Under the pieces are notes generated by a model. That model was not told the DNA's origin and made no database searches. It was given only the letters and a program-made list of their open reading frames with translations. The position numbers and the translations under genes are program-made. A stretch of 64,000 nucleotides of DNA from NCBI GenBank assembly GCA_007115705.1, contig QXEO01000144.1:512243-576242 (forward strand). The letters run 5' to 3'. Positions 32,291 to 44,362 of this stretch are shown here, in pieces (position 1 is the stretch's first letter; every line of letters begins with the position of its first letter). The DNA comes from Dactylis glomerata. Lineage: Eukaryota > Streptophyta > Magnoliopsida > Poales > Poaceae.

Positions 32291-34484
32291 CTAGCAATGT
32301 GATTACTTGAATCTATATATATCATTCTTTTTGATACCTAAGAGTTATAATAAGTTAAAATAAATTAAGTTAATTTACGATACTCGATATAATTAAAGCT
32401 TCCCTACTGCTCACTCATTGCAATGTGGGTAATAATACTTTTGCACATGTTATGAATGCAATACGTGAGTAACTTCATTTGATTGTTGTAAGTTCTATTA
32501 CGCAGAAGAGGACTCAAGACATCCAATTTATATCCTTTGCCCAAACTCCAGCAATCAATTGGCTCTCATCGCTATGGAATATTTTTTAATCCTTAGAAAC
32601 ATTTCTAAAGATTACCAGCTGTAATTCAATAGTGAGATCCCCTACTGATTAGGCTCCTTCTTGATCAAACATGTGAATCATAATATCTCTACAGAACCGT
32701 CTAACTGAATTATGATGATGGCAAGGACATGAAAAATACATATATTAGTGTAACTTTCATACATAGTGTAAAATAGTTAGCGTCAAAACCATTGAATACA
32801 TGCATAGGGTAAAAAAGAGTATGAATGATTATTTAATGTGTATTTAATTTTTTAGGTTTAGTGTGTTTCCCCCAAACTCCTCCTTTTATATTTTCTTGTT
32901 CACCAAGTTTAATGATCAATGGTAGTCTCCACTCAGCCATCTGCACGCCAGAGATTTTTGTGTGCAACATAAAAATATAAGATTATTAGAAAATCAATGG
33001 CATCAGCAGTCGAGTAATCTAAAAATAAAATAAATTGTAATGTACACTTAGAACCATGCAAATTAGAGTTAATGTTGATGCTTTTACCTTCTGACATACT
33101 TTCTCCCGTGCTTCATACCCAACTCACCAGGCCACCACGGCTACTGTGTGTAATACATTCATCTGATAGAAACTCAATATTCAAGGTTTTCTTTAATTCT
33201 GTTATTGTGCTCTCCATCTGGACCTTTCATAGATGCGAAGAACATCCTTTGATCATGCACGCACGCAAGGAGAATGGAGTGTCTGCAGCCCATTAAGGTA
33301 TTATTGTTGTGCTTAACCGTCATATATGTACTCAGTAGACTGTAGCCATGCCCTGTATGCTCCTATCATCGCGACCTCTCTGCTCCATGTCTCGGTAACT
33401 CTGCATTCGCCTGGGCTAACTTCACCACCTAGTCCACCTTCTTCGCCGTCCTCTTCCGGCCGTTCGGCATCTGCAACCATGCCGATGGAACTCTGGAGTC
33501 TGGACTCTCATCTTCGTCTTAGACGTTCCAAAGTGGATCCAGATCGAAGCACGGCCGGGCGACGCTCGATGTCTGGACGGCCATCCACACCATCTTCCTA
33601 TCCAGCCAGAACCAAGACGTTAGACGTCCACGGGCTCCAGGAATTTCGCGGCATGTCCAGGGCGACATGACTTGCTGCCCATGCTTACTGCAAGTCTGGA
33701 ACATAACCTTCTCAAGATTCTTGCCGGCACGCTGCGATATTATAATGAATCATGCAAGAAGTAAAAAACTTTTCTCCTTTGTTCAGTCCTTTGGCCGTCG
33801 TGTGGAATCGCAGTTGTTAATGGATGTTGCCGGGGAAGCAACACCATGGAGACTTCGCGGGCACGCAGCACAGGGCGACGAAGGCATGTGTTGAATCCAT
33901 TGGGATCCAAGCGTACCTCCTTCAATCGGCCAACCGCCAGCTCCGCCGCTCTCGACTTCAATCCGCCGGGCCTGAGGGACTGCTTTCGTGCTTCAATTAG
34001 CTGTGCATCATGGTTTGATCTCTTGTGTTGCAGCTCTTGATTAACGTGGCTTTTGAGGATTTGATGGGATGTGGTCGTCAGTGTGCTGGTTTGAACTTTG
34101 AAACACGTAAATCGATCAGGCAATACTTTCCTATCCTTGTATGTGCGTATCTTGTGAACAGAGAGCCAAAGCGCATGTGCCTTTGTGACCACCGCCGCCC
34201 GCTGCCCATATTTTGTGATGGCTTTCATCATATGGTCGACCGCTCCCGGCCGACGATTTCTTCTCGATGTTTGCCCCGAGCCTACGATGGAAGATCGGCA
34301 CTTCACATCTCGTCGGCGTGGCTGACATCGTTGGCACAGCGGGAGTGCGGGACAGGCTGGTGTGGGGGGCGTCGCCTCATTGAGTGATCCATGCGGACGA
34401 CATCCTCTCTGATTGCTGCCGCGAGCTTAGATGAGAGATCACCCCGCCCCCACGCGCTCCGTCTCGTCGATGGGATTGAGGTTT
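32291..34484. other. H2 cargo, not identified
   Basis: 32291-33300 is AT-rich with no ORF of note. 33300-34484 is GC-richer with medium-length frames on both strands (for example 33326-33670 plus, 33740-34306 minus). None has a domain I recognise, and overlapping frames on both strands argue against real coding. cag acceptor-like sites near 33785 and 34030 leave open a captured gene fragment. Confidence 0.4.
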
Positions 34485-34716
34485 CGAAAGTTGAGTAATA
34501 AAGGAGCAAGGTCCGATACGGGCCTCTGGCTAAAATCCGATCGAGTTCTCTCGTGTGCGTGCGTTGAAGGGCTAGCTGAATTGATCCATTGACTAGCTAG
34601 CTGGTTTTGCTATACGCGCAGCTCATCGGAAGATTACGTGGTACATACGTGATGTCTCGCCGGAAGCTTCGACGATCATCGCCGGACTGTACTCGGCGTG
34701 TGGGGTTGGGCTAACA
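34485..34716 (+). repeat. K 5' LTR, R-U5 part only
   Basis: Matches 39547-39778 without indels. The first ~204 bp of the LTR (U3) are absent and unrelated sequence adjoins. The break lies 35 nt after the TATA box of the 3' LTR, close to the expected RNA start. Confidence 0.9.
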
Positions 34717-34718
34717 AT

Positions 34719-34731
34719 TGGTATCAGAGCC
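34719..34731 (+). other. K primer-binding site (tRNA-iMet)
   Basis: TGGTATCAGAGCC lies 2 nt after the LTR end. Confidence 0.9.
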
Positions 34732-34761
34732 TCGTGGAGGATCTCCTAGTAACGGGAGGTC

Positions 34762-37700
34762 ATGGCGAAGGAGACGGGCGAGAATTCCGGGGTGGCCGCG
34801 GCCGCGCCGGTGTCGACGACGTACCCGCAGTACAACCGCGATAACTTCATGGTGTGGGCGACCACGATGGAGTGGGCGCTCGAGTCCAACGAGCTCTGGG
34901 AGGCTGTCGATCCCGGCGGCGACGAGTACAAGAAGGGCGCGTCGAAGTACCGCAAGGACCGACAGGCACTTACGGCCATCTGCTCCGTGATGCCGATGGA
35001 CGTGATGCAGCACCTGATCTCAAAGAAATCTGCGAAGGAGGCGTGGGATACGCTCAAGATCCTCAATCTTGGGCATGCGCGTGTGCGCGAGGCGACCCTG
35101 CAAACTTTTCAGAAGAAGTTCGAGAACCTGGAGGTGGGAGAAGATGAGACACTGGACGCCTTCGCCTCGAGGGTTGCCACAATAGTCAATGGGATTCGTG
35201 GACTGGACGAGAAGCTAGATGAGATCTCGGTGGTTAGGCGTTTCCTTCGTGCCGCACCGGCGCGGTACATCTCTGTTGTGTCAGCGATCGAGCAGTGCGT
35301 TGATCTCAAGACTGTCACGTTGGATGATTTGGTCGGACGGTTCAAGGCGCATGATGAGCGGATGAAGATCACCTACGGCGACGCGAAAGTGGAGGAGCAT
35401 ATCATGCTCACGCGCGCCCAATGGCAGGCAATGGATGCTAGAGAGAAGAGCGATGGTGCATCTGGCAGCGGTGAAAAAAAGGAAGATTCCAACTCGACAA
35501 AGAAGTCGGGTAAGGGGAAGAAGCCAAAGAAGAAATTCGACAAAAAGAATCTTCACTGTCATAAGTGCAATCAGCTCGGTCACTTCAAATCGGAGTGTCG
35601 CAACGCTCCGGCGGAGAAGGCTCTCATGGCGATGGAAGGAGATGATGGACCTAGGATGATGATGCTCGAAGTATGCGAGCAATCGGATAATGGAGAGTCA
35701 CCTCCACAGAAGCCGGCCACGGAGATCGTCAAGCTCGAGGAAGAGAAGGTTCTTCTTCATGATAGAACGAGGAATACGGCTACGCACGTATGGTACCTCG
35801 ACACAGGCGCTAGCAACCACATGACTGGCGACAAGGCTCAGTTTTCTGAGTTAAACCTCTCGGTGGGAGGGACGGTTCATTTCGGCGATGGAAGGACCGT
35901 TGGGATAGAAGGACGAGGCACTGTCTTGTTTGAGTTGAAGGACGGCGGTCACAAGGTACTCACTGATGTGTACTATATTCCTAGGTTGAAGAGCAACATT
36001 ATCAGTCTTGGTCAGCTTGCGGAGCGTGGATGCGAGATTGTGCTCAAGGACAAGTTCCTATGGGGATACGACCGTGAGAGAAAACTCATCATGAAGGTGG
36101 AGAGAGCGACGAACAGACTCTACATCCTCAACTTGGATCGTGTGGATCCAATATGCTTGATGTCAAGCATGGAAGACTCGGCGTGGAAGTGGCACGCACG
36201 CTACGGGCATCTCAATTTCCAAGCTCTACGACAACTTGGACAAAAACAGATGGTTCGCGGCATGCCGTGCGTCGATCATGTTGAGCAATTGTGCGACGGT
36301 TGTCTTGTTGGGAAACAAAGGCGAGCCCCGTTTCCAAGGGAAGGACAATATCGAGCAAGCAAAGTTCTTGAGATGGTCCATGGCGACTTGTGCGGACCAA
36401 TCACGCCAGCGATGACCGCCGGGAACAAGTATTTCTTGCTCATCGTCGACGACTTCAGTAGATACATATGGGTTGTGTTGCTGAAGAGGAAGGATCAAGC
36501 TTTGCAAGCGTTCCGGATCGTGAAGATGGCGGCCGAGGTTGAGGCCGAAGCCAAGTTAAAGGCCCTCCGTACCGATCGGGGTGGTGAGTTCAACTCCAAT
36601 GAATTCAAGGCGTTTTGTGAAGCTCATGGGATCCAGCGGTACCTCACCGCGCCATATTCACCGCAACAAAACGGTGTTGTGGAAAGGAGGAACCAAACCG
36701 TGGTGGCCATGGCACGCAGCATGATGAAGAGCAAAGGCATGCCGGGTAGGTTTTGGGGCGAGGCGGTCAGTACGGCCGTCTATTTGCTGAATAGGGCGCC
36801 GACTAAGAGTGTAGTCGGTATGACGCCGTACGAAGCATGGTACGGGCGCAAGCCCTCTGTTGATCATCTTCGCACTTTTGGGTGCGTGGCGCATGTGAAG
36901 ACGGTGGCCGGGCATACTAGCAAGTTGGCGGATCGAAGTACTCAAATGGTCATGATCGGCTATGAAGCCGGTACGAAGGCATATCGCGCGTACAATCCGG
37001 TGAACAAAAAATTGGTTGTAACTCGCGACGTACTCTTCGAGGAGGAGAAATCATGGAATTGGAGCTCCGCGGAACCGGTCGAACCAATCTCTAACGAGAT
37101 ATTTACTGTTGTTTACAGTGATATGCATGCAGATGATCAAGGCGCTGGAAGCCACGTCGCTGCGGGCACGGCAGATACAAATTCTGGACCTAAAGAAGCG
37201 AGTACAGAAGATGGAGCGTCACATGCAATATCACGCGCAGACTGCGTGCGCGGGAGCCGCGTTTGGCCAGATACATGGCCAGACGGGCCTACAGCTACCA
37301 GCGGGAGCACATCATCTAGTGGCTCAGCACAGGGCGATCGGCCATGCATGCCATGCATGCCACGCTATGCATGCACTAGAGATGGAGTTGCACTAGTGCG
37401 TGGAGGCCAGCTGCATGGCCCAGCAACTGATCCACGTGATGGCTCTGTACACGAGCCGGCAGGTCCATCAGCTGCGTCTGGAGGCCTCTCGCCAGGACGG
37501 ACCCGTCCAGGAGGAACGCACGACGGGAAAAGCATGGACGTAGACGCTGGTCTCGCGTCGCCAGCGCGGGAAGCATCACCATCACGAGGAGTTTCAGTTG
37601 ACGGAAACTCAGCAGATGGTACGGCCAGCAAAGCAGCTCAGGCGTCTCCGAGGAGACGGCCACCGACTCCGGAAAGGTTGCGAAACGTAATAGATTTATA

Positions 37701-39279
37701 TCCACCGAAGACGCTTCGCACGATAAATCCTATCCGGACGACACGTGCGAGAGGACGAGGTCGGGGTGGGTGTCTACTCACTGAGGAACCGACGAAGTTC
37801 GAGGAGGCTAACACGGAGGAGTGTTGGCGCCGTGCTATGGATGATGAGTTAGGATCGATCCGCGACAACAATACATGGAAGCTCATCGATCTACCTAAAA
37901 ATCATAAAGCCATAGAGCTCAAGTGGGTGTAAAAGATCAAGAAGGATGCCGAAGGAAATTTGGTGAAACACAAAGCGAGGCTAGTGGCCAAAGGATACGT
38001 GCAAGAGCAAGGTGTGGATTTTGAAGAAGTGTTTGCTCCGGTCGCAAGGATGGAATCGGTGAGATTACTTATGGCTCTCGCGGCTCAAGAATCATGGAAA
38101 TTGCACCATATGGATGTAAAATCCGCGTTTTTGAACGGAGAGTTAGAAAAAGAGGTCTATGTGAAACAACCACCAGGATACATCAAGGAGGGAGAAGAAC
38201 ACAAGGTTTTGAAGTTACATAAGGCGTTGTACGGGCTCCGACAGGCACCTCGGGCGTGGAACATCAAGCTTGATCGTACGTTGAAGTCTCTCGGATTCGA
38301 GAAGAGCCCACTGGAGCATGCTATGTATAAGCGAGGACACGGAAGGGATCATCTACTAGTTGGCATCTATGTGGATGGTTTATTGATAACTGGAGCGGAT
38401 GAGAAGGAAATTGCAAAGTTCAAGTTACAGATGAAGGAGTTATTCAAGATGAGTGATCTAGGCTTATTGAGCTACTACCTTGGAATAGAGGTACATCAAA
38501 AGCCGGGTGAGATCACATTATGCCAGGAGGCGTACGCAAAGAAGATACTCCAGAGTTGTGCTATGGAAGATTGCAATCCAACTCAAGTTCCTATGGAACC
38601 TCGGCTTAAACTTAGCAAAAGAAGCAAAGCAGCCGCGGTTGATGCAACGGAGTATAGGAGTGTGGTCGGAAATTTGAGGTATCTCGTGAACACAAGACCG
38701 GACTTGGCCTATTCCGTTGGCATTGTGAGTCGCTACATGGAAGCACCTACAACGGAGCATTGGGCGGCGGTGAAGCATATACTCAGGTACATCAAAGGGA
38801 CAACTAAATTTGGTGTTGTCTATTTGAAGAAGAAGGGGAAGGTGAAGATACTTGGCTATAGTGATAGTGACATGGCAGGAGATGTTGACGACCGTAAGAG
38901 TACCTCGGACGTGGCATATTTCTTTGGAGAAAGCCCGGTAAGTTGGCTATCACAAAAGCAGAAAGTAGTGGCACAGTCTTCCTGTGAAGCAGAGTATATT
39001 GCAGCTGCAACCGCGGCGTGTCAAGGCGTGTGGCTAAGGAGGCTACTTGGTGACCTTATGAACAAGGAAGAGGAACGAGTGGTGCTCAATATTGACAACA
39101 AGTCTGCGATCTCATTGTGCAAGAATCCGGTGCATCATGACAGGAGTAAGCACATTGATACGAAGTATCACTACATACGGGAGTGTGTAGAGGAGAGCAA
39201 GATTGAAGTCAACTATGTTTGTACCCATGATCAGCTTGCCGATATTCTGACCAAGTCTTTGGGTCGACTGAAGTTTTAG
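34762..39279 (+). pseudogene. gag-pol: K Gag-Pol polyprotein (copia), one nonsense codon
   Basis: One frame of about 1505 codons. In order: UBN2-type Gag (1-250); CCHC knuckle CHKCNQLGHFKSEC (~265); protease WYLDTGASNHMTG (~343); GAG-pre-integrase HARYGHL (~477); integrase with Asp at VDDFSRYIW (~562), Asp at TDRGGEF (~604) and Glu at NGVVERR (~638); a low-complexity linker; RT from ~1036; RNase H with SSCEAEYIA. The gag-protease-integrase-RT order defines copia. TAA at 37930-37932 falls in the conserved N-terminal RT motif after LKWV and cuts off RT and RNase H; the same frame resumes at once. The RT catalytic YVDD reads YVDG (38368-38379). Otherwise well preserved. Confidence 0.93.
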
Positions 39280-39331
39280 AGATGCGAGGAAGGATCGGCG
39301 TTCAAGCTGTGAAGACGAGCACATCGTGTTT

Positions 39332-39340
39332 AGGGGGGTG
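39332..39340 (+). other. K polypurine tract
   Basis: aggggggtg lies 2 nt before the 3' LTR start TGTTAGCAATAC. Confidence 0.85.
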
Positions 39341-39342
39341 AT

Positions 39343-39778
39343 TGTTAGCAATACTAATCACTCAAGGGACGTCGGCATGACGTCGTGTGCTCGTATAGTT
39401 TCGTAGTTCCTAGTTCTAGTTTAAACCGGCTTTTTAACCGGGTCAGCGTCGTGTTGGGTTTCTACCGTGTTGGACGCTGGTATGTCATCGAGTAGGACAC
39501 AGGTTGCCGTGTATAAATATACGTGTAACCAGAACTTGTAAATCACCGAAAGTTGAGTAATAAAGGAGCAAGGTCCGATACGGGCCTCTGGCTAAAATCC
39601 GATCGAGTTCTCTCGTGTGCGTGCGTTGAAGGGCTAGCTGAATTGATCCATTGACTAGCTAGCTGGTTTTGCTATACGCGCAGCTCATCGGAAGATTACG
39701 TGGTACATACGTGACGTCTCGCCGGAAGCTTCGACGATCATCGCCGGACTGTACTCGGCGTGTGGGGCTGGGCCAACA
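39343..39778 (+). repeat. K 3' LTR (436 bp)
   Basis: Starts TGTTAGCAATAC and ends GGGCCAACA. A TATA box lies at 39512-39519. Contains a short inverted pair (gacgtcggcatgacgtc) near 39368-39384. Confidence 0.93.
39512..39519 (+). promoter_or_regulatory. TATA box of the K LTR
   Basis: TATAAATA; transcription would start about 30-35 nt downstream, near 39545. Confidence 0.7.
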
Positions 39779-40088
39779 GAGAGAGGAGAGCATATAGCGA
39801 TACGACTGCGCTTTCCCGATTGGATCGAAGCATTAGCACTCTTTATGACGGAATCCTATGTAAATCAAACTATATTAGCTCCAGGACTCATAGACGTGAA
39901 AAAAAAAATGTATTAGCTCCAGGACTCATAGACGCGAATCCTTTTCATTAGCTCCAGGCCTCTACGACTCATAGACGTGGATCCTTTTTCTTTTCTTTTT
40001 TATATCTTAGCCGTTCGTTTTCTAGCGTTACCGTATGCTACATCTTAGCCGTTAATTGTTAGTTGTTTTAATAATATAATATAATAAA
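39779..40088 (-). other. H2 5' end region with short repeats
   Basis: Between 39868 and 39985 the phrase attagctccagg...tcatagacg occurs three times, twice 12 bp plus spacer and once with a small insertion. The last ~70 bp are A/T-rich and end at the Helitron 5' border. No gene. Confidence 0.6.
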
Positions 40089-40885
40089 TTGTCCAACCAA
40101 GCCTGAGAAGAAACAAACTTGGGATATATCATAGAATTAAGATTAAGCCTCTCTATGGGGAACCGAATGTCTAAAATATGCGGTACTATACCATACAAAG
40201 CTAATAAACGAGAGGCAATAAGACCTCCACAAACTCCCCCTTTCTCGCGGTTAGCAGCAAGACGGAAAGCTATCAAAGCACCCAAATTATAAGTCCTATC
40301 CTGTCTCAAAGCAGCTGAAATAAAAGCTAAATCATAAGAGGATAACTTGCTTGCAGTCTTCCTAGCAAGAACACACTTGGCAATAAAATAGGCAAAATAT
40401 CAAATAGATGGGAAATGAATACTCTAAATTTTACCACTCTCATCTGAGAAGCTTCTTCCTTGGCAAATCTCTTCATACAAGTCCATCAATGGCTTAGGTC
40501 GCTCCTTTATCTTTCCGCGCGATTCTCACTGTGATACTTTAATAGCTGCATAGAAAACATCAAAGGGCAAGTCCACAGTTTTATTATAAATTTTATAATG
40601 AACCATGGGGTTAGGCAAAGACCAACTGAATCTAAAATCCTGCACCACAGACATAGTTAGTTTCGCATATTGGTGAGGTTCACCATCAACAAAATGTTCC
40701 AAACCTGTATTAGAGATTAGAGTTTGGAAGTCCTGCAGAATCACCGCAACAGTCATGAATTCTGAGTATGGATAGATAGAGGGGAAGACTCCCTCTTCAC
40801 GGTGGACTTTCATGACTTCATGCACCTTTAATTCATGTTGGGTGAGTTGATATTCATTCTCCTCCATTTCTGAATTTTTTAACAA
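40089..40885 (-). pseudogene. E ORF1-type gene, N-terminal part
   Basis: Minus-strand frame with an acidic N-terminus (EMEENEYQLTQHE) and the conserved core NLGALIAFRLAANREKGGVCGGLIASRLLALYG-like region (I quote only its ends NLGALIA and ASRLLALYG), known from 'putative plant transposon protein' ORFs of Athila-like elements. All pieces from 40885 to 40089 are in one frame, broken by three stop codons between about 40526 and 40390. It is cut at 40089 by H2 and continues in frame at 32260. Confidence 0.65.
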
Positions 40886-41729
40886 ACCTCATAAAAAATG
40901 ATTTTGAAACAAACAAATAAAGGAAACTACTATAGGGAGTTGCAAGAGGGCTAACATGCATCAAAATAACTTATCTAAGCAATAGAACAAGCATGCAAAC
41001 TCATTTAATCTGTCACCTATAGTGCTAAAATACTCAAGAAATACTCCACTAAACAAAATTTTACTTGGACAATCGAAGGAGTCACATACCGGAGAACAAA
41101 TAATCCAAATCTCAGCAGAAAAGATGGGCTGAGCAAGGAGATCGAAAATCCTGAGCAAGAAGAGCAAGAACACGGGTTTGAGCAATGGAGTGGTGTTTTT
41201 TTGGGAGAGAGAGTGAAGTGGCTGGTGGAAGAATAAGTGGAGGGCCAGGGGCCCCACACCATGCCATGGCACGGCCTGGCCTAGACCGCACCACCATGTG
41301 GTGTGGTGGCGGGTGTCCCAGGTGCCTCTCAGCCCTATTTTTGACGTAAAATTTTAAAAACAATTTTCTAGAATTTTTCGAGAAACTTTATTTTCGAGGT
41401 TTTTCAGAAATAGACAAAAGATTGAAAGCTCGGGAAAACGAATATGGAACGATGGAAAACAAATTCAAACCAAGTCTACAGCAGCTCTAAGATACTCTAA
41501 TATGAAACTAAACAGCGGAAACAAAAGTGAACAAGGTGAAAACATGAGTACACAAAAGTAAATGCGGTGAAAACATAGCTTTGTTTATTTGAAAACCGCT
41601 TTGTTAACAAGGTTGATCAAGTCTTGTTTCCAAAACAATTTTCTACGAAACAAAATTTTGCATTTCACTAAATGATTATGTTACCTTGAACTTGATAGGC
41701 ATAGTCCCAACCATAACAATTTTATACTC
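40886..41729 (-). other. E spacer between protease and ORF1-type gene
   Basis: No coding seen. It includes a GC-rich patch (41230-41335, 'ggccccacaccatgccatgg') similar in style to the GC-rich block of the LTRs, embedded in A/T-rich sequence. Confidence 0.5.
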
Positions 41730-42500
41730 TTACTTGGGCTTTAGCCTTGAACAATAAATTTCTCCAACTTTAATGGTCTCAATATGTTTGACTGAATTTA
41801 GACCATATTTTCTATTAATCTTCTTGGGAAAATAAACCATGCACTCCTTGTCATTAACATTAAAAGTTACTTTCCCTTGGTTGCAATTAATAACAGCACC
41901 TGCAGTGTTTAGAAAAGGTCTCCCTAGAATAATAGACATATTATCATCTTCAAGCATTTCCAACACAACAAAGTCAGTTAATATCAAACAATTATTAGCC
42001 ACTTGAACAGGAACATCCTCACATATACCAATAGGAATAGTAGTAGACTTATCAGCCATTTGCAAAGATATATCAGTTGATATCAATTTTTCTAGATCAA
42101 GTCTCTTATAGAGAGAAAAAGGCATGACACTAACTCCGGCTCCCAAATCGCACAAAGCAGTTCTAACATAGTTATTTTTAATAGAGCAAGGAATAGTTGG
42201 TATACCTGGATCTCCAAGCTTCTCTGGAACCTTGCCATTGAAAGAATAATTAGCAAGCAAAGTGGAAATTTCCTCACTAGGAATCTTCCTTTTGTTAGAA
42301 ACCATATCCTTCATATACTTTGAATAAGAAGGCATTTTAATAGCTTCAGTCAAAGGAATTTGAAAAAACAAAAGTTTCATCCATTCACAAAACCTATTAT
42401 AGTGTTCTTCTTCCTTGGATTTGTGTTTCTTACCAGGAAAAGGCATTGGTTTTTGCACCCAAGGTTCTCTCTCACAACCATGTTTATTGGCAATGAAATC
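41730..42500 (-). pseudogene. E retropepsin-like protease
   Basis: About 256 codons open after a TAG at 42501-42503. Counting from 42458, the active-site-like ALCDLGAGVSVMP lies near residue 101-113 and ILGRPFLNTAGAV near 177, the usual protease pair of Athila-type elements. The frame upstream of the TAG stays open through a Lys-rich linker (KKKKKKHKM), so gag and protease were one polyprotein. It ends at 41730 with no RT domain. Confidence 0.8.
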
Positions 42501-42503
42501 CTA

Positions 42504-44274
42504 CTTGGTGTACTTTGCATTCTTAGCTAGCTTTTCTGGTTCCTCCTCTACTTCTTCTTTATTAGAAGCATTACCGCTTTCAGTTTCAGCATAAAAAATA
42601 GAAACACTATTAGGATCCTTACCTGTTTCAGAAGATTCTGCAACCATTTTATGCTTCTTCTTCTTTTTCTTGTAAAGAGTACCATTACCTACAGCATGTT
42701 GAGAATCTTGTTCGATCCTCTTAGGATGTCCTTCAGGATATAAAGGATCCTGAGTAGAAGCACCAATTCTAGTGCTTATTTCACAAGCATGTTTTTTCTA
42801 GAATCATTAACTAGCAAATATTTTTGCACCTTAGAGTCTGAACCATTTGGAAATGTTTAACAAGCATCTTAACATCATTGGAGGTTCTCTCCACAATATC
42901 ATGCAACTTATTAATAGCTCTAGAGTTCTCCAACAGATGATTCTGCACCCTCTTATTAAAGTTTTCTTGCTTAATAATAAAATTATCAAACTCATCTAAG
43001 CATTGAGCAGGAGGTTTAGAGTAAGGAATATCTCTATTATCAATGTGTTGGAGAGAGTGTACCTCAATAGTGGAGGAGCGAGGGATTGGCTTACATAATT
43101 CTTCTATAGGTGGTAGATTCTTCACATCTTCAGATTTAATACCCTTCTCCTTAAGAGATTTCTTGGCTTCTCTCATCACTTCATCATTTAATTCAATCAG
43201 ACCTCTCTTCTTTGGTGTTGGAGTCGAGGTTGGCTCAGATATATTCCAATCATTATAATTCTGGCTTATTTTAGCCATTAATTCTTCAGCTTCAGCAGGA
43301 GTTCTTTTCCTGAAAACACAACCAGCACAATTATCCAGGTATGTCTTAGATTCAACAGTTAGTCCATTATAAAATATATCAAGGAGCTCATTTTTAGGTA
43401 ATGGCTGTCCAGTCAGTGCTCTAATTAAAGAACAAAACCTTGCCCATGATTCAGGTACTCTCTCTCCTTTTACCTGCTCAAAGTCAAAGATTTTCTGCAA
43501 AGCAGCATGTTGAACACTAGCAGGGAAATATTTCTAAAAGAAAGCATTAACCAAAGCAATAGGGCTATCAATAGATCCAGGAGACAGATTATTAAACCAA
43601 ATTTTAGCTTCACCTTTCAATGAGAAAGGGAAAATCTTAGCAACAAAGTAAGTGCGCAACTTAGTATCATTAGAAAATAAGTTACTCAAAGCAGAGTGCT
43701 CATTCATATGTCCCATAGCACTTTCATTTTTAGTACCACAAAAAGGTTCTTTCTCAACAATAGATATGTAAGATAAATTCAAAGAGAAATCATAATCCTT
43801 ATCACTAATGTTTATGGGAGACGTAGCAAACTTAGCATCAGGAGACAACTTATATCTAACAGCGCGTCTTGCAAGAAGATCTCTAATAGCACCAGCATCG
43901 CTAGTAGCATGAAATTCATCAATAAAATCATCATTGAGCTCAATATAAGCTTCCTCAAGATCATCACTAGGACATTCTCTAGACTTAGGTGAACTAACAG
44001 GTGTAACAGCAATGTTTCCCATTTGTTTAGTCCTAGCAATTGTAGCATCTAGGAAGGAACCTAACGAACCACTCTCATCAAGCACAGTAGAAGCATCATC
44101 AAAATTATTAGAAGCATTTTCAAACTCAGCAGAAGTAGTAGCATGTGCATGTGGTGGTGTAAGCAACTTACTCATCACAGATGGTGAATCAAGAGCAACA
44201 GATATGTTCAGAGTTGTACCTCTTCTTGTAGTGGATGGCAATATAGGAACTTTTCCATCACGTGGTTTACCCAT
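42504..44274 (-). pseudogene. gag: E Gag with stop codons and frameshift
   Basis: ATG at 44274. The Gag core (AKIFPFSLKGEAKIWF) lies near residues 218-233, followed by ASVQHAALQKIFDFEQ and ESWARFCSLIRAL, typical of gypsy Gag. A TAG (43534-43536) interrupts the core in frame. The frame closes at 42811 and resumes in another frame with the Lys-rich linker before protease, so a frameshift is needed near 42790-42830. No zinc knuckle is visible. Not functional as it stands. Confidence 0.8.
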
Positions 44275-44332
44275 GATGAATGGATTGCAGCGAACAATAT
44301 GAATTCCAAGTTAACTTACAAATAAAGCTATG

Positions 44333-44351
44333 CTCCCCGGCAACGGCGCCA
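44333..44351 (-). other. E primer-binding site (tRNA-Asp)
   Basis: The minus strand reads TGGCGCCGTTGCCGGGGAG, identical to A1, 11 nt inside the LTR. Confidence 0.9.
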
Positions 44352-44362
44352 GAAAATAGTCT

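Larger units (their letters stand above)
34485..39778 (+). mobile_element. K: Ty1/copia element with U3-less 5' LTR
   Basis: Partial 5' LTR (232 bp), tRNA-iMet PBS, single gag-pol frame with one stop codon, PPT and full 3' LTR (436 bp). Over the shared 232 bp the LTRs differ at three positions, all T in the 5' copy and C in the 3' copy. It lies inside Helitron H2. Right flank gagag (39779-39783) cannot be matched because the left LTR end is missing. Confidence 0.9.
32261..40088 (-). mobile_element. H2: complete non-autonomous Helitron (7828 bp)
   Basis: The 3' end on the minus strand is CTAG (32261-32264) preceded by a near-perfect hairpin. The 5' end is at 40088 (TTTATTATATT..., probably TC changed to TT). 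There is no target duplication; the host site is A/T. Removing it rejoins the E reading frame exactly. No Rep/helicase was found. The interior holds unrecognised sequence (32291-34484), the copia element K and a short right flank (39779-40088). Confidence 0.85.

Noticed and set aside
33740..34306. 188-codon minus-strand frame in the Helitron cargo
   Set aside because: No recognised motif, overlaps plus-strand frames of similar length; kept only as unidentified cargo.
37109..37705. Alternative frames around 37.1-37.7 kb with Cys/Met/Pro repeats
   Set aside because: They lie in the low-complexity linker between integrase and RT of the copia frame, which is the real coding frame.
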